Source of the DNA: Paraktedonobacter sp964250225
Lineage (GTDB): Bacteria; Chloroflexota; Ktedonobacteria; Ktedonobacterales; Ktedonobacteraceae
Direction: 5' to 3'
DNA length: 64,000 nucleotides
Assembly (NCBI GenBank): GCA_964250225.1
Contig: CAXUEY010000008.1
Coordinates: forward strand, 5,566-69,565
Under the pieces are notes generated by a model. That model had not been told where the DNA came from. It did no database searches and was given only the letters and a program-made list of their open reading frames with translations. The translations under genes were made by a program, and so were the position numbers. Positions 54,933-63,839 of this stretch are shown in pieces (positions within the stretch are counted from its first letter, which is position 1; every line of letters begins with the position of its first letter).

Positions 54933-56108
54933 ATGGAGTATAGTGAACTGCCTCTGCGCTATGGTCTGAATCCCCAGCAGACGCCCGCGAAGGTCTTTAG
55001 CAAACAGGGGGCACTACCGTTTCAAGTGCTGAATGGCGCGCCCGGCTATATCAATCTGCTCGATGCGCTCAATGCCTGGCAGTTGGTGCGCGAGTTGCGG
55101 CAGGCGCTGAGTATGCCTGCCGCCGCTTCTTTTAAGCATGTCAGTCCGGCGGGCGCGGGCGTGGCGGTCCCGTTGAGCGAGGTGCTGCGCCAGGCGTATG
55201 AGGTGGAGGATCTGGAGCTTTCGCCGCTGGCTACGGCGTATGCGCGGGCGCGTGGGGCTGATCGGCTCTGCTCGTTCGGCGACTTTGCCGCGTTGAGCGA
55301 TGTGTTGGACGTGCCAACGGCGCGCATCCTGAGCCGCGAGGTCTCGGACGGAGTGATCGCGCCCGGCTATGAAGCTGAGGCTCTGGAACTACTACGTAAG
55401 AAAAAGCAGGGCAAATACCTGGTGCTCCAGATCGATCCGAGCTTTGAGCCGCCCGATCTGGAGCAGCGCGAGGTCTTTGGCGTGACCTTTGAGCAGAAAC
55501 GCAACACGCTTGTGCCGGACGCCAGCCTGCTCACACATATCCCTACAACACACAAAGAGCTGTCCGAAGCGGCCCGGCGCGACCTGGTGGTGGCGCTGAT
55601 TACCTTGAAATATACCCAATCGAACTCGATCTGCTTCACGCTGGATGGACAGAGCATCGGCATGGGCGCGGGGCAGCAATCGCGCATCCACTGCACACGC
55701 CTGGCAGCCTCGAAAGCCGAGAACTGGTACCTGCGTCAGCATCCGCAAGTGCTCGCGCTGCCCTGGAAGCCCCGCATGAAGCGCGTGGACAAGGCGAACG
55801 CGATTGATCTCTATCTGCGCGCGGACCTGACACCAGCCGAAGAGCGTGCCTGGGAGCAGAATTTTACCACGCCTCCCCAGCGCCTCAGCAGCGAGGAGCA
55901 GCAGACGTGGTTGCAGAGTTTGCGCGGCGTGACGCTTGGCTCCGATGGCTTTATTCCTTTCCGCGATACCATCGACTGCGCTGCGCACTATGGGGTCGCC
56001 TATGTCGTCCAGCCCGGCGGCTCGATGCGCGACGAAGATGTGATCCAGGCATGCGACGATTATGACATGGTGATGGCAATGGCCGGCGTGCGCCTCTTCC
56101 ACCATTAA
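54933..56108 (+). CDS. Stand-alone AICAR transformylase domain (PurH C-terminal half)
   Basis: A 391-residue protein matching only the formyltransferase half of PurH, which transfers a formyl group from 10-formyl-THF to AICAR in purine synthesis. The conserved catalytic KHVSPAG, the substrate segments QSNSICF and GAGQQSR, and a final VVQPGGSMRD are present. The IMP cyclohydrolase domain that normally precedes it is absent, and the protein starts right at the formyltransferase domain. A separate cyclohydrolase must exist elsewhere, or the gene is a paralogue. ATG 54933 has AAAGGATAG upstream; an earlier in-frame start lacks a site. Confidence 0.88.
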   Translation: MEYSELPLRYGLNPQQTPAKVFSKQGALPFQVLNGAPGYINLLDALNAWQLVRELRQALSMPAAASFKHVSPAGAGVAVPLSEVLRQAYEVEDLELSPLATAYARARGADRLCSFGDFAALSDVLDVPTARILSREVSDGVIAPGYEAEALELLRKKKQGKYLVLQIDPSFEPPDLEQREVFGVTFEQKRNTLVPDASLLTHIPTTHKELSEAARRDLVVALITLKYTQSNSICFTLDGQSIGMGAGQQSRIHCTRLAASKAENWYLRQHPQVLALPWKPRMKRVDKANAIDLYLRADLTPAEERAWEQNFTTPPQRLSSEEQQTWLQSLRGVTLGSDGFIPFRDTIDCAAHYGVAYVVQPGGSMRDEDVIQACDDYDMVMAMAGVRLFHH

Positions 56109-56204
56109 ATGTGATCCCACAAAGCAAGGCCACTCCCCCATTCGGACCTCCTGGTATCCATGAGGCTCTGCTGGTTCGTATAAATAAAGAGAAGGAGCAG
56201 ACGT

Positions 56205-56609
56205 ATGGAGCAAAAACAACCGATATCGACACAAACATCTGAAAAAACAGTTCTTATTGTGGATGACGACCATGACATTGGTGAAACGTTGCGTGCCATC
56301 ATCCTCGATCAAACACCCTATCGCGCACTCTGGATCGCTGAAAGCGATCTGGCACTGGAGGCCGCGTTCCATGTGAAGCCCTCTGTGATTCTGCTGGATT
56401 ACATGCTGCCCACCCTGGATGGCTTGCAGCTCTTTGACTATATGCAACATCTGGAGCATATGCGCGACGTACCGGTCGTGTTAATTAGCGCGCAAACCTC
56501 CATTCCCCTGGAGGAAGTCCGTAAAAGAGGGATGCACTTCCTGCGCAAACCCTTTGACATGGATGAACTCATTACCCTGGTCGAGCAGCTTGTAGAAGGG
56601 GCGCGATGA
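56205..56609 (+). CDS. Receiver-only response regulator
   Basis: A 134-residue single CheY-like receiver domain: acidic DDDHD pocket near residue 20, phospho-acceptor Asp in LLDYMLP near 66, switch Ser/Thr in LISAQTS and Lys in RKPFD. No output domain follows, so it acts through protein partners, like CheY or Spo0F. No histidine kinase is encoded nearby. It lies 96 bases after the formyltransferase gene and may be in the same operon. Confidence 0.9.
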   Translation: MEQKQPISTQTSEKTVLIVDDDHDIGETLRAIILDQTPYRALWIAESDLALEAAFHVKPSVILLDYMLPTLDGLQLFDYMQHLEHMRDVPVVLISAQTSIPLEEVRKRGMHFLRKPFDMDELITLVEQLVEGAR

Positions 56610-56679
56610 GTACCACGAGTACCACGCGCCAGTTTTTTGCGTAAAAAAAGCTGCTGAGTGACCTTTTTGCCACGCAAAC

Positions 56680-56709
56680 TCGACAGCGCTCTCAGAGATA
56701 TGGTAAAAT
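56680..56709 (+). promoter_or_regulatory. Promoter of rdgB
   Basis: TCGACA at 56680-56685 and an extended -10 TGG-TAAAAT (56701-56709), 18-bp spacer. A leader of about 175 bases would follow. Confidence 0.55.
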
Positions 56710-56892
56710 ATGGCCCAATACATGGAGATCTTCCTCGCCAGACTCCAGGGGCGAGGATACACAGAAGCACGGCTCCAAAGTGAGCAAGATCGGCAGTGGG
56801 TTGCGTACAAGAGGAAAGAAAACAGCCGTGCACGTGGCTAGCCGGGCGTTGGTGTGCCTGGTCAACCGTTGCTCCATGTCTAGAGAGAACCT

Positions 56893-57492
56893 ATGCGTAC
56901 TCTGTTGTTAGCCACAACGAACGAACACAAGCTTAATGAGTTCCGGACCATTTTCCGCGAACTACCGTTTCAACTGCTCTCCCTGCGTGACGTACAAATC
57001 GATACAGACGTTGAGGAAACGGGTACGACGTTTGCGGAAAACGCGATCCTCAAGGCCCGTTTCTATGCTCAGGCCGCCAATATGCTGGCACTGGCCGACG
57101 ATTCTGGTCTGGAAATCGACGCGCTGGGCGGCGAGCCGGGTATTTATTCCGCGCGCTTCGCCGGGCGCGAGACTCCCTACGCCGAGCGCTTCCGCTTGAT
57201 CTTCGAGCGCCTCCAGGATGTCCCACCAGATCAGCGCGCGGCCCGTTTCCGCTGTGCTATCGCCCTGGCAGAACCGTCAGGCGAGGTCCAGGTGGTCGAG
57301 GGGACCATCGAGGGCGTGATTGCGGAAAGCGCGCGCGGGGAGAACGGTTTCGGCTATGATCCCATTTTCCTGGTGCCGGAATATGGCAAAACCACGGCGG
57401 AAATGGCCTCGCAAGAGAAACATCGGATCAGCCATCGGGGGCGCGCAGCCGCGGCAGCTCGTCGTTTGCTTGAAGACTGGCCTGCTCATTAA
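56893..57492 (+). CDS. rdgB: XTP/dITP diphosphatase (RdgB/HAM1 family)
   Basis: A 199-residue house-cleaning pyrophosphatase that removes inosine, xanthosine and related triphosphates. It has the N-terminal substrate loop LLATTNEHKLNEF, the metal-binding TFAENAILKAR, ALADDSGLEIDALGG and GYDPIF...M(A)S(Q)EKHRISHRG, all family hallmarks. Full length. It precedes the exonuclease/helicase-like gene by 46 bases, so the two nucleic-acid maintenance genes are probably co-transcribed. Confidence 0.95.
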   Translation: MRTLLLATTNEHKLNEFRTIFRELPFQLLSLRDVQIDTDVEETGTTFAENAILKARFYAQAANMLALADDSGLEIDALGGEPGIYSARFAGRETPYAERFRLIFERLQDVPPDQRAARFRCAIALAEPSGEVQVVEGTIEGVIAESARGENGFGYDPIFLVPEYGKTTAEMASQEKHRISHRGRAAAAARRLLEDWPAH

Positions 57493-57538
57493 AGCAAGCT
57501 AGCATGGGAATGTTAGAGAGAAAACGCAAGGAATATTT

Positions 57539-60500
57539 ATGGGTAAACAGTCGCCGATTCGTGTCGCCCTTGACCTGGAGACCACTGGCCTGCACGCCGA
57601 ACAGGACGCCATCCTGGAGGTCGCAGCCGTGAAATTTCAGGGATCAGCCATCCTCGATAAGATGGAGACACTGGTCTCTCCTGGCCGCTCGATCCCCTAT
57701 CGTGTGCAACGCCTGACGGGAATCACGCCGCAACACGTGGCCAGCGCGCCTCGCTTTGACGCTATCTCCAGGCAACTCCAGGATTTTATCGGCAACTACC
57801 CCATCGTCGGTCATAGTATTCCTTTTGATGTCGGTTTTCTGCGGCGGCGCGGCCTCGCCCAGCACAATTCCCTGATCGATACTTTTGAGCTAGCCACCGT
57901 CCTGCTCCCTTCGCTCAGCAGCTATACCCTGGGTCACGTGGCGCACAGCCTGGGCCTGGGCATTGTCGAGGGCCGTCATCGCGCGATGGTAGACACACTG
58001 CTAGCGATGGACGTTTTTCTGGCCCTGCACGCGCGTTTGCAGGAGGTCGATCCGGCTATTTTGCAGGATCTGGCTCATCTGGATGCTCCTCGCGCCTGGC
58101 CACTGCTGGCTTTCTTCCGTCAGGAATGGCGCGAACGCACCGCGCAGGATGGCTCGACGAGACGCGGCAGCCTGGGGGATCGTTTCGCGGCCCAGCTTGG
58201 CATGGACCCCCGTGTGCTCTCGTTCGCATTGGCCCACCAGGATGCACCTGCTACTCCACTCGCCGCCGAAAACACACCGTCTGCCGATACCACACCCAGC
58301 ACCCTACCCGATGTTGCGGCCCGCGAACTGGCAACGCTTGTCGAAGTTATCCCAGAAGAGGTCCAGCCGTCGCAAGCCTCGCCCGATCCAGCCCTGAACC
58401 CACAATCAGCGCAGCCAGCCGCTCCCAAACACGTTGGCTACCAGACCGCCTATCGCGCCGTGCAGCAGGCCCTGGAGGAGCGCAGTTCATTGCTGATGGA
58501 GGTCACAGTCGGGGCGAATGACTACACACCAGCTCTCTTGCCCGCGCTCGAATGGCTTAGCTCATCGGCAACCGATCCAACTCACGAGCACCCACCGCGC
58601 CTGGTAATCGCCTGTGCCAGTGCGCATATCGCCCGCCGCCTGGTTGATGACGTACTCCCGCGCCTGCAAACCTCCCTCCAGCACCAGTTGCCCGTCGCAT
58701 ATCTGGCTGAACGTGGCGGCTATCTCTGCACGCACCGCTGGTTTGGCTCTGCCCTGCGGCGTACCAACGGCGAACTCTCCGCTGAGCAGGCGCGCGGCAT
58801 GGCGAAACTGGCACTGTGGACCTATCAAACGCGCACGGGCGAGAAAAGCGAGTTGACTCTATTGCCCCAGGAGAACGCAGCCTGGGAGCGTATCTCGTCG
58901 GGCGTGGAACACGTTTCCCTGGCCGATGGACGCGGCGAGACACCCTACCAGCGCTGCCTCTATCGACGCAAAGGCTACTGCTTCCTGAGCCAGGCCGAAG
59001 AGCGCGCTAAAGCAGCCCGCATCGTCGTCACCACTCACGCGGGGCTGCTGGACGATCTCGCCTCTTCGCGCTCGCTCCTGCGTTCGGTTGAGCGTCGCCT
59101 GATCCTGGATGCCGACCTGCTAGAAGAAGAGATTGCGCGCTGGAGCAGCCTGGACCTCTCCCATCCGCGTCTGCTCGAACTATTAAACACTATCGGAGTC
59201 GAGTTGCCCGACGGACGCTATCAAGGTCTGCTGGCCCTGGCCGCGCCCGCGTTACGCGAGAATGGACCGGGGGGACTCTCAGCCACGCCAACTATCCCCA
59301 AAAACGAACTGGATAGCCGTCTGCTCAACTGGTTTCAAGCACTACGCCAGGCCCGCGCCGCCATCGATGGACTCTTTCAGGCGCTCACCCAGTTGTTGCA
59401 AGAAGGAGCCAATGGCCGCGACAAAGGCAAAGGGGCATCGACGCATCGTGGCAACGAACGCCCGGACCAGCCGCTGCGTTTGACCGGTTCGACGCGCAAT
59501 ATCGCCGCCTGGCTAGAGGTCGAGCAGCGCTGGAAACAGACCTCGCAGCGCTTGCAGAGCGTTATCGACCTGCTGCATGAAGCGGAAAAGCTGATGCTCA
59601 CCACGCGCCATAATCGCCATCACCTGGACCAGGAGAGCAGCGAAGGCCAATCCGTAGCCTGGGAACTGGCTGCTCTGGCCAATCGACTGACCGAGCAGCA
59701 GCGTCTGGGCAAACAGGCCCTGGGCGCCCCGCCAACCAGCGCATTAGAAAAAGAGCCAGGCCGGGTCTACTGGCTGAAGATACCACAAATACCCGTGTTT
59801 CAAGCTCAGCAGCGCCAGGCTGACACACCCGTGCCGTCCGCGCCAGCCGCTGAGAAATCGCCCGTCCTCTATACGCAGGTGGTCTCAACCAGTAAGCTCT
59901 TTAAGCAGTATGTGCTGCCACCAGCAGTGAGCGCGGTCCTGGTTGGCGTGGCCCTCTCAGTGGATAACCATTTCACCTTCTCTCGCACGCGACTTGGCCT
60001 GGACGCCGAAAGCTGCCCGGCTCTCTCGGTTGTCACCGAGCACCACGAGCAAACCCTGCTCTACCTGCCCAACGATGTGCCAGAACCCAACATGCCACAA
60101 TACCAGCGCTCGCTCGACGAAGCCATTGTACAGCTTGCTACGAACCTGGATGGCCATCTTGTCGTCCTTTTCACCTCGCACGCGGCCTTACGCGGCTCCT
60201 ATGCTGGCGTGAAACAACTCTTAGAGACACGCGGCATCCTGGTGCTGGGACATGGCGTGGACGGCTCGCCGCGCCAGCTCTGGCAGACATTTCGCGATCA
60301 AGAGCGCGTGGTGCTGCTCGGCACTGGCGCCTTCTGGGACGGCATCGACGAAGTGAGCAGCCCACCCGCCTGCATCCTGGTGACGCGCCTGCCCATGCCC
60401 GTCCTCAACGACCCACCAATGGCCGCGCGCACCGAAAACTACTCCGACCAACTGCACCAGATCACCGTACCAATGGCCGCCCTGCGTATGCGCCGTGCCC

Positions 60501-60688
60501 TCAATCGCCTGGCCTGGAGCCACGAACAACGCAACGCCGTGGTCTTCTTCGACCGCCGTACCATCTCCAAAGAATACGGCGCGACCATCCTGCACAGCCT
60601 GCCCCGCTGCTCACAACGCCAGGGAGCTGCCTCGCATATGCCAGAGGTGATCCTCGATTGGCTGACGGGAACGGGAGCGTGGGAATGA
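57539..60688 (+). CDS. DnaQ-type exonuclease fused to an inactive DinG helicase
   Basis: A 1049-residue fusion of the DinG/YpvA type. Residues 1-165 are a DEDDh 3'-5' exonuclease with all catalytic residues (Asp12, Glu14, Asp97, His147, Asp152). The rest follows the XPD/DinG helicase, but motif I, expected as E-A-G-T-G-T-G-K-S, reads EVTVGANDYT (321-330), without the P-loop Lys; motif II DEAH reads LDADLL; and the Fe-S cysteines are reduced to C-x7-C. Motif V/VI residues around FWDGIDEV, ALRMRRALNRLAW are still recognisable. I conclude a nuclease that has lost helicase activity, as described for Staphylococcus aureus DinG. AAGGAA precedes the ATG; the stop overlaps the next gene. Confidence 0.88.
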   Translation: MGKQSPIRVALDLETTGLHAEQDAILEVAAVKFQGSAILDKMETLVSPGRSIPYRVQRLTGITPQHVASAPRFDAISRQLQDFIGNYPIVGHSIPFDVGFLRRRGLAQHNSLIDTFELATVLLPSLSSYTLGHVAHSLGLGIVEGRHRAMVDTLLAMDVFLALHARLQEVDPAILQDLAHLDAPRAWPLLAFFRQEWRERTAQDGSTRRGSLGDRFAAQLGMDPRVLSFALAHQDAPATPLAAENTPSADTTPSTLPDVAARELATLVEVIPEEVQPSQASPDPALNPQSAQPAAPKHVGYQTAYRAVQQALEERSSLLMEVTVGANDYTPALLPALEWLSSSATDPTHEHPPRLVIACASAHIARRLVDDVLPRLQTSLQHQLPVAYLAERGGYLCTHRWFGSALRRTNGELSAEQARGMAKLALWTYQTRTGEKSELTLLPQENAAWERISSGVEHVSLADGRGETPYQRCLYRRKGYCFLSQAEERAKAARIVVTTHAGLLDDLASSRSLLRSVERRLILDADLLEEEIARWSSLDLSHPRLLELLNTIGVELPDGRYQGLLALAAPALRENGPGGLSATPTIPKNELDSRLLNWFQALRQARAAIDGLFQALTQLLQEGANGRDKGKGASTHRGNERPDQPLRLTGSTRNIAAWLEVEQRWKQTSQRLQSVIDLLHEAEKLMLTTRHNRHHLDQESSEGQSVAWELAALANRLTEQQRLGKQALGAPPTSALEKEPGRVYWLKIPQIPVFQAQQRQADTPVPSAPAAEKSPVLYTQVVSTSKLFKQYVLPPAVSAVLVGVALSVDNHFTFSRTRLGLDAESCPALSVVTEHHEQTLLYLPNDVPEPNMPQYQRSLDEAIVQLATNLDGHLVVLFTSHAALRGSYAGVKQLLETRGILVLGHGVDGSPRQLWQTFRDQERVVLLGTGAFWDGIDEVSSPPACILVTRLPMPVLNDPPMAARTENYSDQLHQITVPMAALRMRRALNRLAWSHEQRNAVVFFDRRTISKEYGATILHSLPRCSQRQGAASHMPEVILDWLTGTGAWE

Positions 60689-61419
60689 GTTCATTTGCAA
60701 TTATTGCTGACATACATGGGAACCGTTGGGCATTAGAGGCTGTCTTGCAGGATATCGAGCACCGCAGCATCTCCCAGATTATCAACCTGGGAGATCATCT
60801 GACAGGCCCGCTTGATCCTGTGGGAACGGCTGATCTGCTGATCGAGCGCGACATGGTAAGCATTTGTGGCAACGATGATCGCGAATTGTTCTTGCCCTGG
60901 GAAGAGCTTTCATCCTCGCAGAGATATACGCGCGAACGACTCTCCCCGGCTCATCTCACCTGGCTGCGTGCCTTACCAGATACAGTCGTGGTCGCCGATG
61001 AGTTGTTTGTCTGTCATGGCGATTTGTTCGACTCACCGTATCTGCTCGAACAGGTTGAACCGTCTGGCGTCTTTCTGAGGAGCACTCCTGATATCGCGAC
61101 CAGCGTGGCTGCCATCGCTCAACCGGTCATCCTCTGCGGGCATAGCCATGTCCCTCGCACGGTCTCTCTCCCCCAGGGAAAACTTATCATAAACCCTGGC
61201 AGCGTTGGTTTTCCTGCCTACACAATGGAGAACCCCATCCCCTATGCGATGGAATCAGGGAGTCCGCACGCTCGTTATGCTCTTCTTCATAAGTCAGGCC
61301 ACTCCTGGCAGGTAGAACACGTGCAGGTTCCTTATGACTCAGAATATGCGGCCAGGGTAGCCCTCGGCAATCAACGGCCCGATTGGGCCGAGTGGCTGCG
61401 CACTGGTCGAGCACGCTAA
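60685..61419 (+). CDS. Calcineurin-like metallophosphoesterase
   Basis: A 244-residue phosphoesterase: DIHGN near residue 10, GDHLTGP near 37, GNDD near 63, the His of CHGD and GHSH near 155 are the metal ligands of the YfcE/Ppp-type fold. It resembles bacterial enzymes of the YfcE/ApaH-like group; substrates range from cyclic nucleotides to phosphoproteins, so no specific one is claimed. Its ATG overlaps the exonuclease/DinG stop (ATGA), so the genes are coupled. Confidence 0.88.
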   Translation: MSSFAIIADIHGNRWALEAVLQDIEHRSISQIINLGDHLTGPLDPVGTADLLIERDMVSICGNDDRELFLPWEELSSSQRYTRERLSPAHLTWLRALPDTVVVADELFVCHGDLFDSPYLLEQVEPSGVFLRSTPDIATSVAAIAQPVILCGHSHVPRTVSLPQGKLIINPGSVGFPAYTMENPIPYAMESGSPHARYALLHKSGHSWQVEHVQVPYDSEYAARVALGNQRPDWAEWLRTGRAR

Positions 61420-61558
61420 GTACACATCATTGGGAACAACACACCTTCTCCTCTTATTGAACGATAATCTCTGCGATTGGTTCAGCATAGTATTACTGTT
61501 GACGTGAGCACTTATTAATAGATTGAGTTAGATGAACCGATAGAGGGAGTACACCAGC

Positions 61559-62068
61559 ATGAATGAAAAGATCCAGGCAGCGCTCAATGAGCAGATCAAG
61601 AGTGAACTGTATTCTTCCTACTTCTATCTCGCGGCGTCAGGGTATCTTGAATCGATCAATCTTTCAGGTTTCGCCCGCTGGATGCGTTTGCAGTATCAAG
61701 AGGAAGTGACGCACGGCATGAAAATCTTCGACTTCATGCTGGACCGTGGTTGCCGACCAACCCTGCTGGCCATCGAGCAGCCGCCCGCCACCTTTCAATC
61801 TCCACTCGACGCCTTTACGCAGGCCTTACACCACGAACAGCAGGTCACAGCCGCCATCCACCGCCTCTACGCGCTGGCCGTCCAGGAAAAAGACTATCCC
61901 GCCCAGGTGCTCCTGCAATGGTTCATCACCGAGCAGGTGGAAGAGGAGAAAACGGTCTCCAAAATCGCCGAGGAACTCAAGATGGCCGGCGATAACTCCA
62001 GCACCCTGCTGCTGCTAAACAGTACGGTAAGTTCTCAACGCAACACATCCTCTGTTTTAACTGATTAG
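61559..62068 (+). CDS. ftnA: Bacterial non-heme ferritin
   Basis: A 169-residue ferritin, the iron-storage four-helix bundle. The ferroxidase centre residues fit: Glu17 in IKSELYSSYFYLA, E-E in YQEEVTHGMKIF with the His, and QWFITEQVEEE in the fourth helix. No heme-ligand Met pattern of bacterioferritin. GAGGGAG precedes the ATG. The upstream 139 bases contain a TTGACG and a TAATAG but no convincing promoter pair, and no Fur-like box could be identified by eye. Confidence 0.93.
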   Translation: MNEKIQAALNEQIKSELYSSYFYLAASGYLESINLSGFARWMRLQYQEEVTHGMKIFDFMLDRGCRPTLLAIEQPPATFQSPLDAFTQALHHEQQVTAAIHRLYALAVQEKDYPAQVLLQWFITEQVEEEKTVSKIAEELKMAGDNSSTLLLLNSTVSSQRNTSSVLTD

Positions 62069-62262
62069 AGAAGCTGCGCGCCCAAATTTACAACTCCTGC
62101 ATGTGCAGAACGCCTCCACGTCGGGATATAGCAGTTAAAAGGCTAGTTATAGTTGGCGTGTTTAGGAGAAACGCAAAGGAGAGGGAAAAGAGTACCACCT
62201 GCTAAGAAGGGACCAGAGTAGATGATACTCTGTCTGCATGCCTCAGAAGGCAAAGTAACGCA

Positions 62263-63120
62263 CTACTTCTCTTCTATCGGTGGAGTATCCGGTATTTCCG
62301 GCAACGGCGGGGTATCCGGCAACCCAGGCCACGGTTCTGGCTCGGGATCTGGTGGATCATCGCCAACACCTGCCCTCAATGTGTACTGAAGCTGCTCATC
62401 GCTAAGAGAAACCATAAAGAATTTCCTCCTTTTCGGGTTAAACGAACAAAAAGCATCAATCAGGGTATCGATATGTCGCCAGGATGAAAGAGGTAACACC
62501 CGCAAGCCGTAACACTCCCTGGGTACTTCTTTCGCTTTAAATGCGACCAGGATCATCTGGCGAAGAAGGGTGTCTTGGATGAGTTTGTCGAGTTGTGTGA
62601 TAAAGGTGAGGACCCTCTCGTATTGATCATCAATGAGGACAATTTCTTGCGCTTCGGTTTCCATGCAGGTAGCGATGCGTCGTAGTTTGTCCTGTAAACC
62701 GTTGCAAAAGATCACTTCTTCTGCGTGGGGAAACTGCTGCTCTCGCAGCCACTGATGAGTTGCAGATGCCATAATCTGGCTTCTTTCCTCAGACTCAGCA
62801 GTATATCGAGCAGTGTAGTAGGTAAGTGGGGCGAGCTTTGCGAGCTTCGCTACCCCCTCAACGGCGCCTGACATCGGTAATGCGGAAACAAGAACTTGAT
62901 GATGAAAGTCAACCCAACCTACTGCCAGTTTGAAATATTTTTCTCCTACTTTCTTCTGATAAGCAATCAGCTCTGGTTGGCGTAAGAAGTCCTCATAATT
63001 GAGGGTGGCCAGGCGTTCAGGGGCCACATTCAACTTGAGATCTTCATTACAAACCTGTATGAAACGCCGCTCATTTCGATATCCAATGGTTCCGTCTATG
63101 TCCACTGCAATATGCATCAT
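62263..63120 (-). CDS. HAD-superfamily-like protein with Pro-rich tail
   Basis: A 285-residue protein whose N-terminal 220 residues have the HAD phosphatase plan: nucleophile motif AVDIDGTIG near residue 8, Thr motif in TYYTARYTAE near 105, and acidic DDQYER near 165, close to the 5'(3')-deoxyribonucleotidase-like group. The last 40 residues are a disordered Pro/Glu/Asp-rich tail (PDPEPEPW, PDTPPLPEIPDTPP). The most probable start is ATG 63120, with GGAGAGG eight bases upstream. It is the last of three - strand genes. Confidence 0.7.
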   Translation of the reverse strand: MMHIAVDIDGTIGYRNERRFIQVCNEDLKLNVAPERLATLNYEDFLRQPELIAYQKKVGEKYFKLAVGWVDFHHQVLVSALPMSGAVEGVAKLAKLAPLTYYTARYTAESEERSQIMASATHQWLREQQFPHAEEVIFCNGLQDKLRRIATCMETEAQEIVLIDDQYERVLTFITQLDKLIQDTLLRQMILVAFKAKEVPRECYGLRVLPLSSWRHIDTLIDAFCSFNPKRRKFFMVSLSDEQLQYTLRAGVGDDPPDPEPEPWPGLPDTPPLPEIPDTPPIEEK

Positions 63121-63172
63121 CCTCACATCCTCTCCTGGTTACCTGTCTACTTCCATTGTACTGAGGTGCGGC

Positions 63173-63439
63173 TTACACGCGCAAGTAATACGCCAACTCC
63201 TCTGGCCCCATCCCAGGAAATATCTTGTGAACTGCGCTGGCAAGGTGTTCCAGTTCTGCTTCAAGGATATGATCAATCTCGTCGTTATTGCACGCTTCCA
63301 GCGCCTCTCGCGTCGGAATACGCTGGAGAGCCTCGCTCGCGTATTGTAGCACAACCGCGTAACACTCCCATGAATTGGGTGAGTCTGATCGCGCTGCCTG
63401 CTGTTGGAGGTGCTCAAGGATTTCAGGTGCAATACTCAT
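63173..63439 (-). CDS. Small hypothetical protein (88 aa)
   Basis: A helical soluble 88-residue protein (begins MSIAPEILEH) of unknown function. Its ATG overlaps the stop of the preceding 72-residue gene (ATGA at 63436-63439), so both are translated as a coupled pair, and the HAD-like gene starts 53 bases downstream. No signal or membrane segment. No motif recognised. Confidence 0.65.
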   Translation of the reverse strand: MSIAPEILEHLQQQAARSDSPNSWECYAVVLQYASEALQRIPTREALEACNNDEIDHILEAELEHLASAVHKIFPGMGPEELAYYLRV

Positions 63440-63654
63440 CGTATCTTGCCCAGCCTTTCGCATACCTCGTCGGTGGCCGCCTCTTCCCCAATGTGGTCAG
63501 AGAGTTGGACAAAATAGGCATCGATCACCCGATAACGGTTCATAATCATCTCATGACTGGCACATTTGACCAGGCCATTTTTGATGTACTGCAACGCCTC
63601 TACTTCTTGATCTATGCGCTCTCTTAACCGTGCAATCTCGCTCTGATTTTCCAT
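63436..63654 (-). CDS. Small hypothetical protein (72 aa)
   Basis: A 72-residue helical, charged protein (begins MENQSEIARL) of a type I associate with Ktedonobacteria, where short paralogues beginning with a Glu/Arg-rich helix occur in many copies. The initiator is preceded by GGAGGGAACGT. It is the first gene of a three-gene operon reading to the HAD-like gene. Function unknown. Confidence 0.65.
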   Translation of the reverse strand: MENQSEIARLRERIDQEVEALQYIKNGLVKCASHEMIMNRYRVIDAYFVQLSDHIGEEAATDEVCERLGKIR

Positions 63655-63746
63655 ACGTTCCCTCCAATACGTGTCTATTTATGCTTGTATAAACCTCGTG
63701 CAATAGAGAGCTTACATTATTTTACGCAGTAATTGGTTGCCGCTCT

Positions 63747-63794
63747 GATGCCAAATGATGCCGACTAGATGCCAAATGCAAGATAACGTATAAT
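63747..63794 (+). promoter_or_regulatory. Promoter region with three phased GATGCC repeats
   Basis: GATGCC occurs at 63747-63752, 63757-63762 and 63768-63773, at 10- and 11-bp intervals, that is one helical turn apart on the same face. The third copy overlaps the -35 position of a TATAAT box at 63789-63794, which has no good -35 hexamer. The repeats therefore look like cooperative binding sites for the XRE protein encoded next, or for its activator. Confidence 0.6.
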
Positions 63795-63839
63795 GTTCCT
63801 GATAAATCGAGTGGACTATTTCAGGGGGGAGCGATTGGA

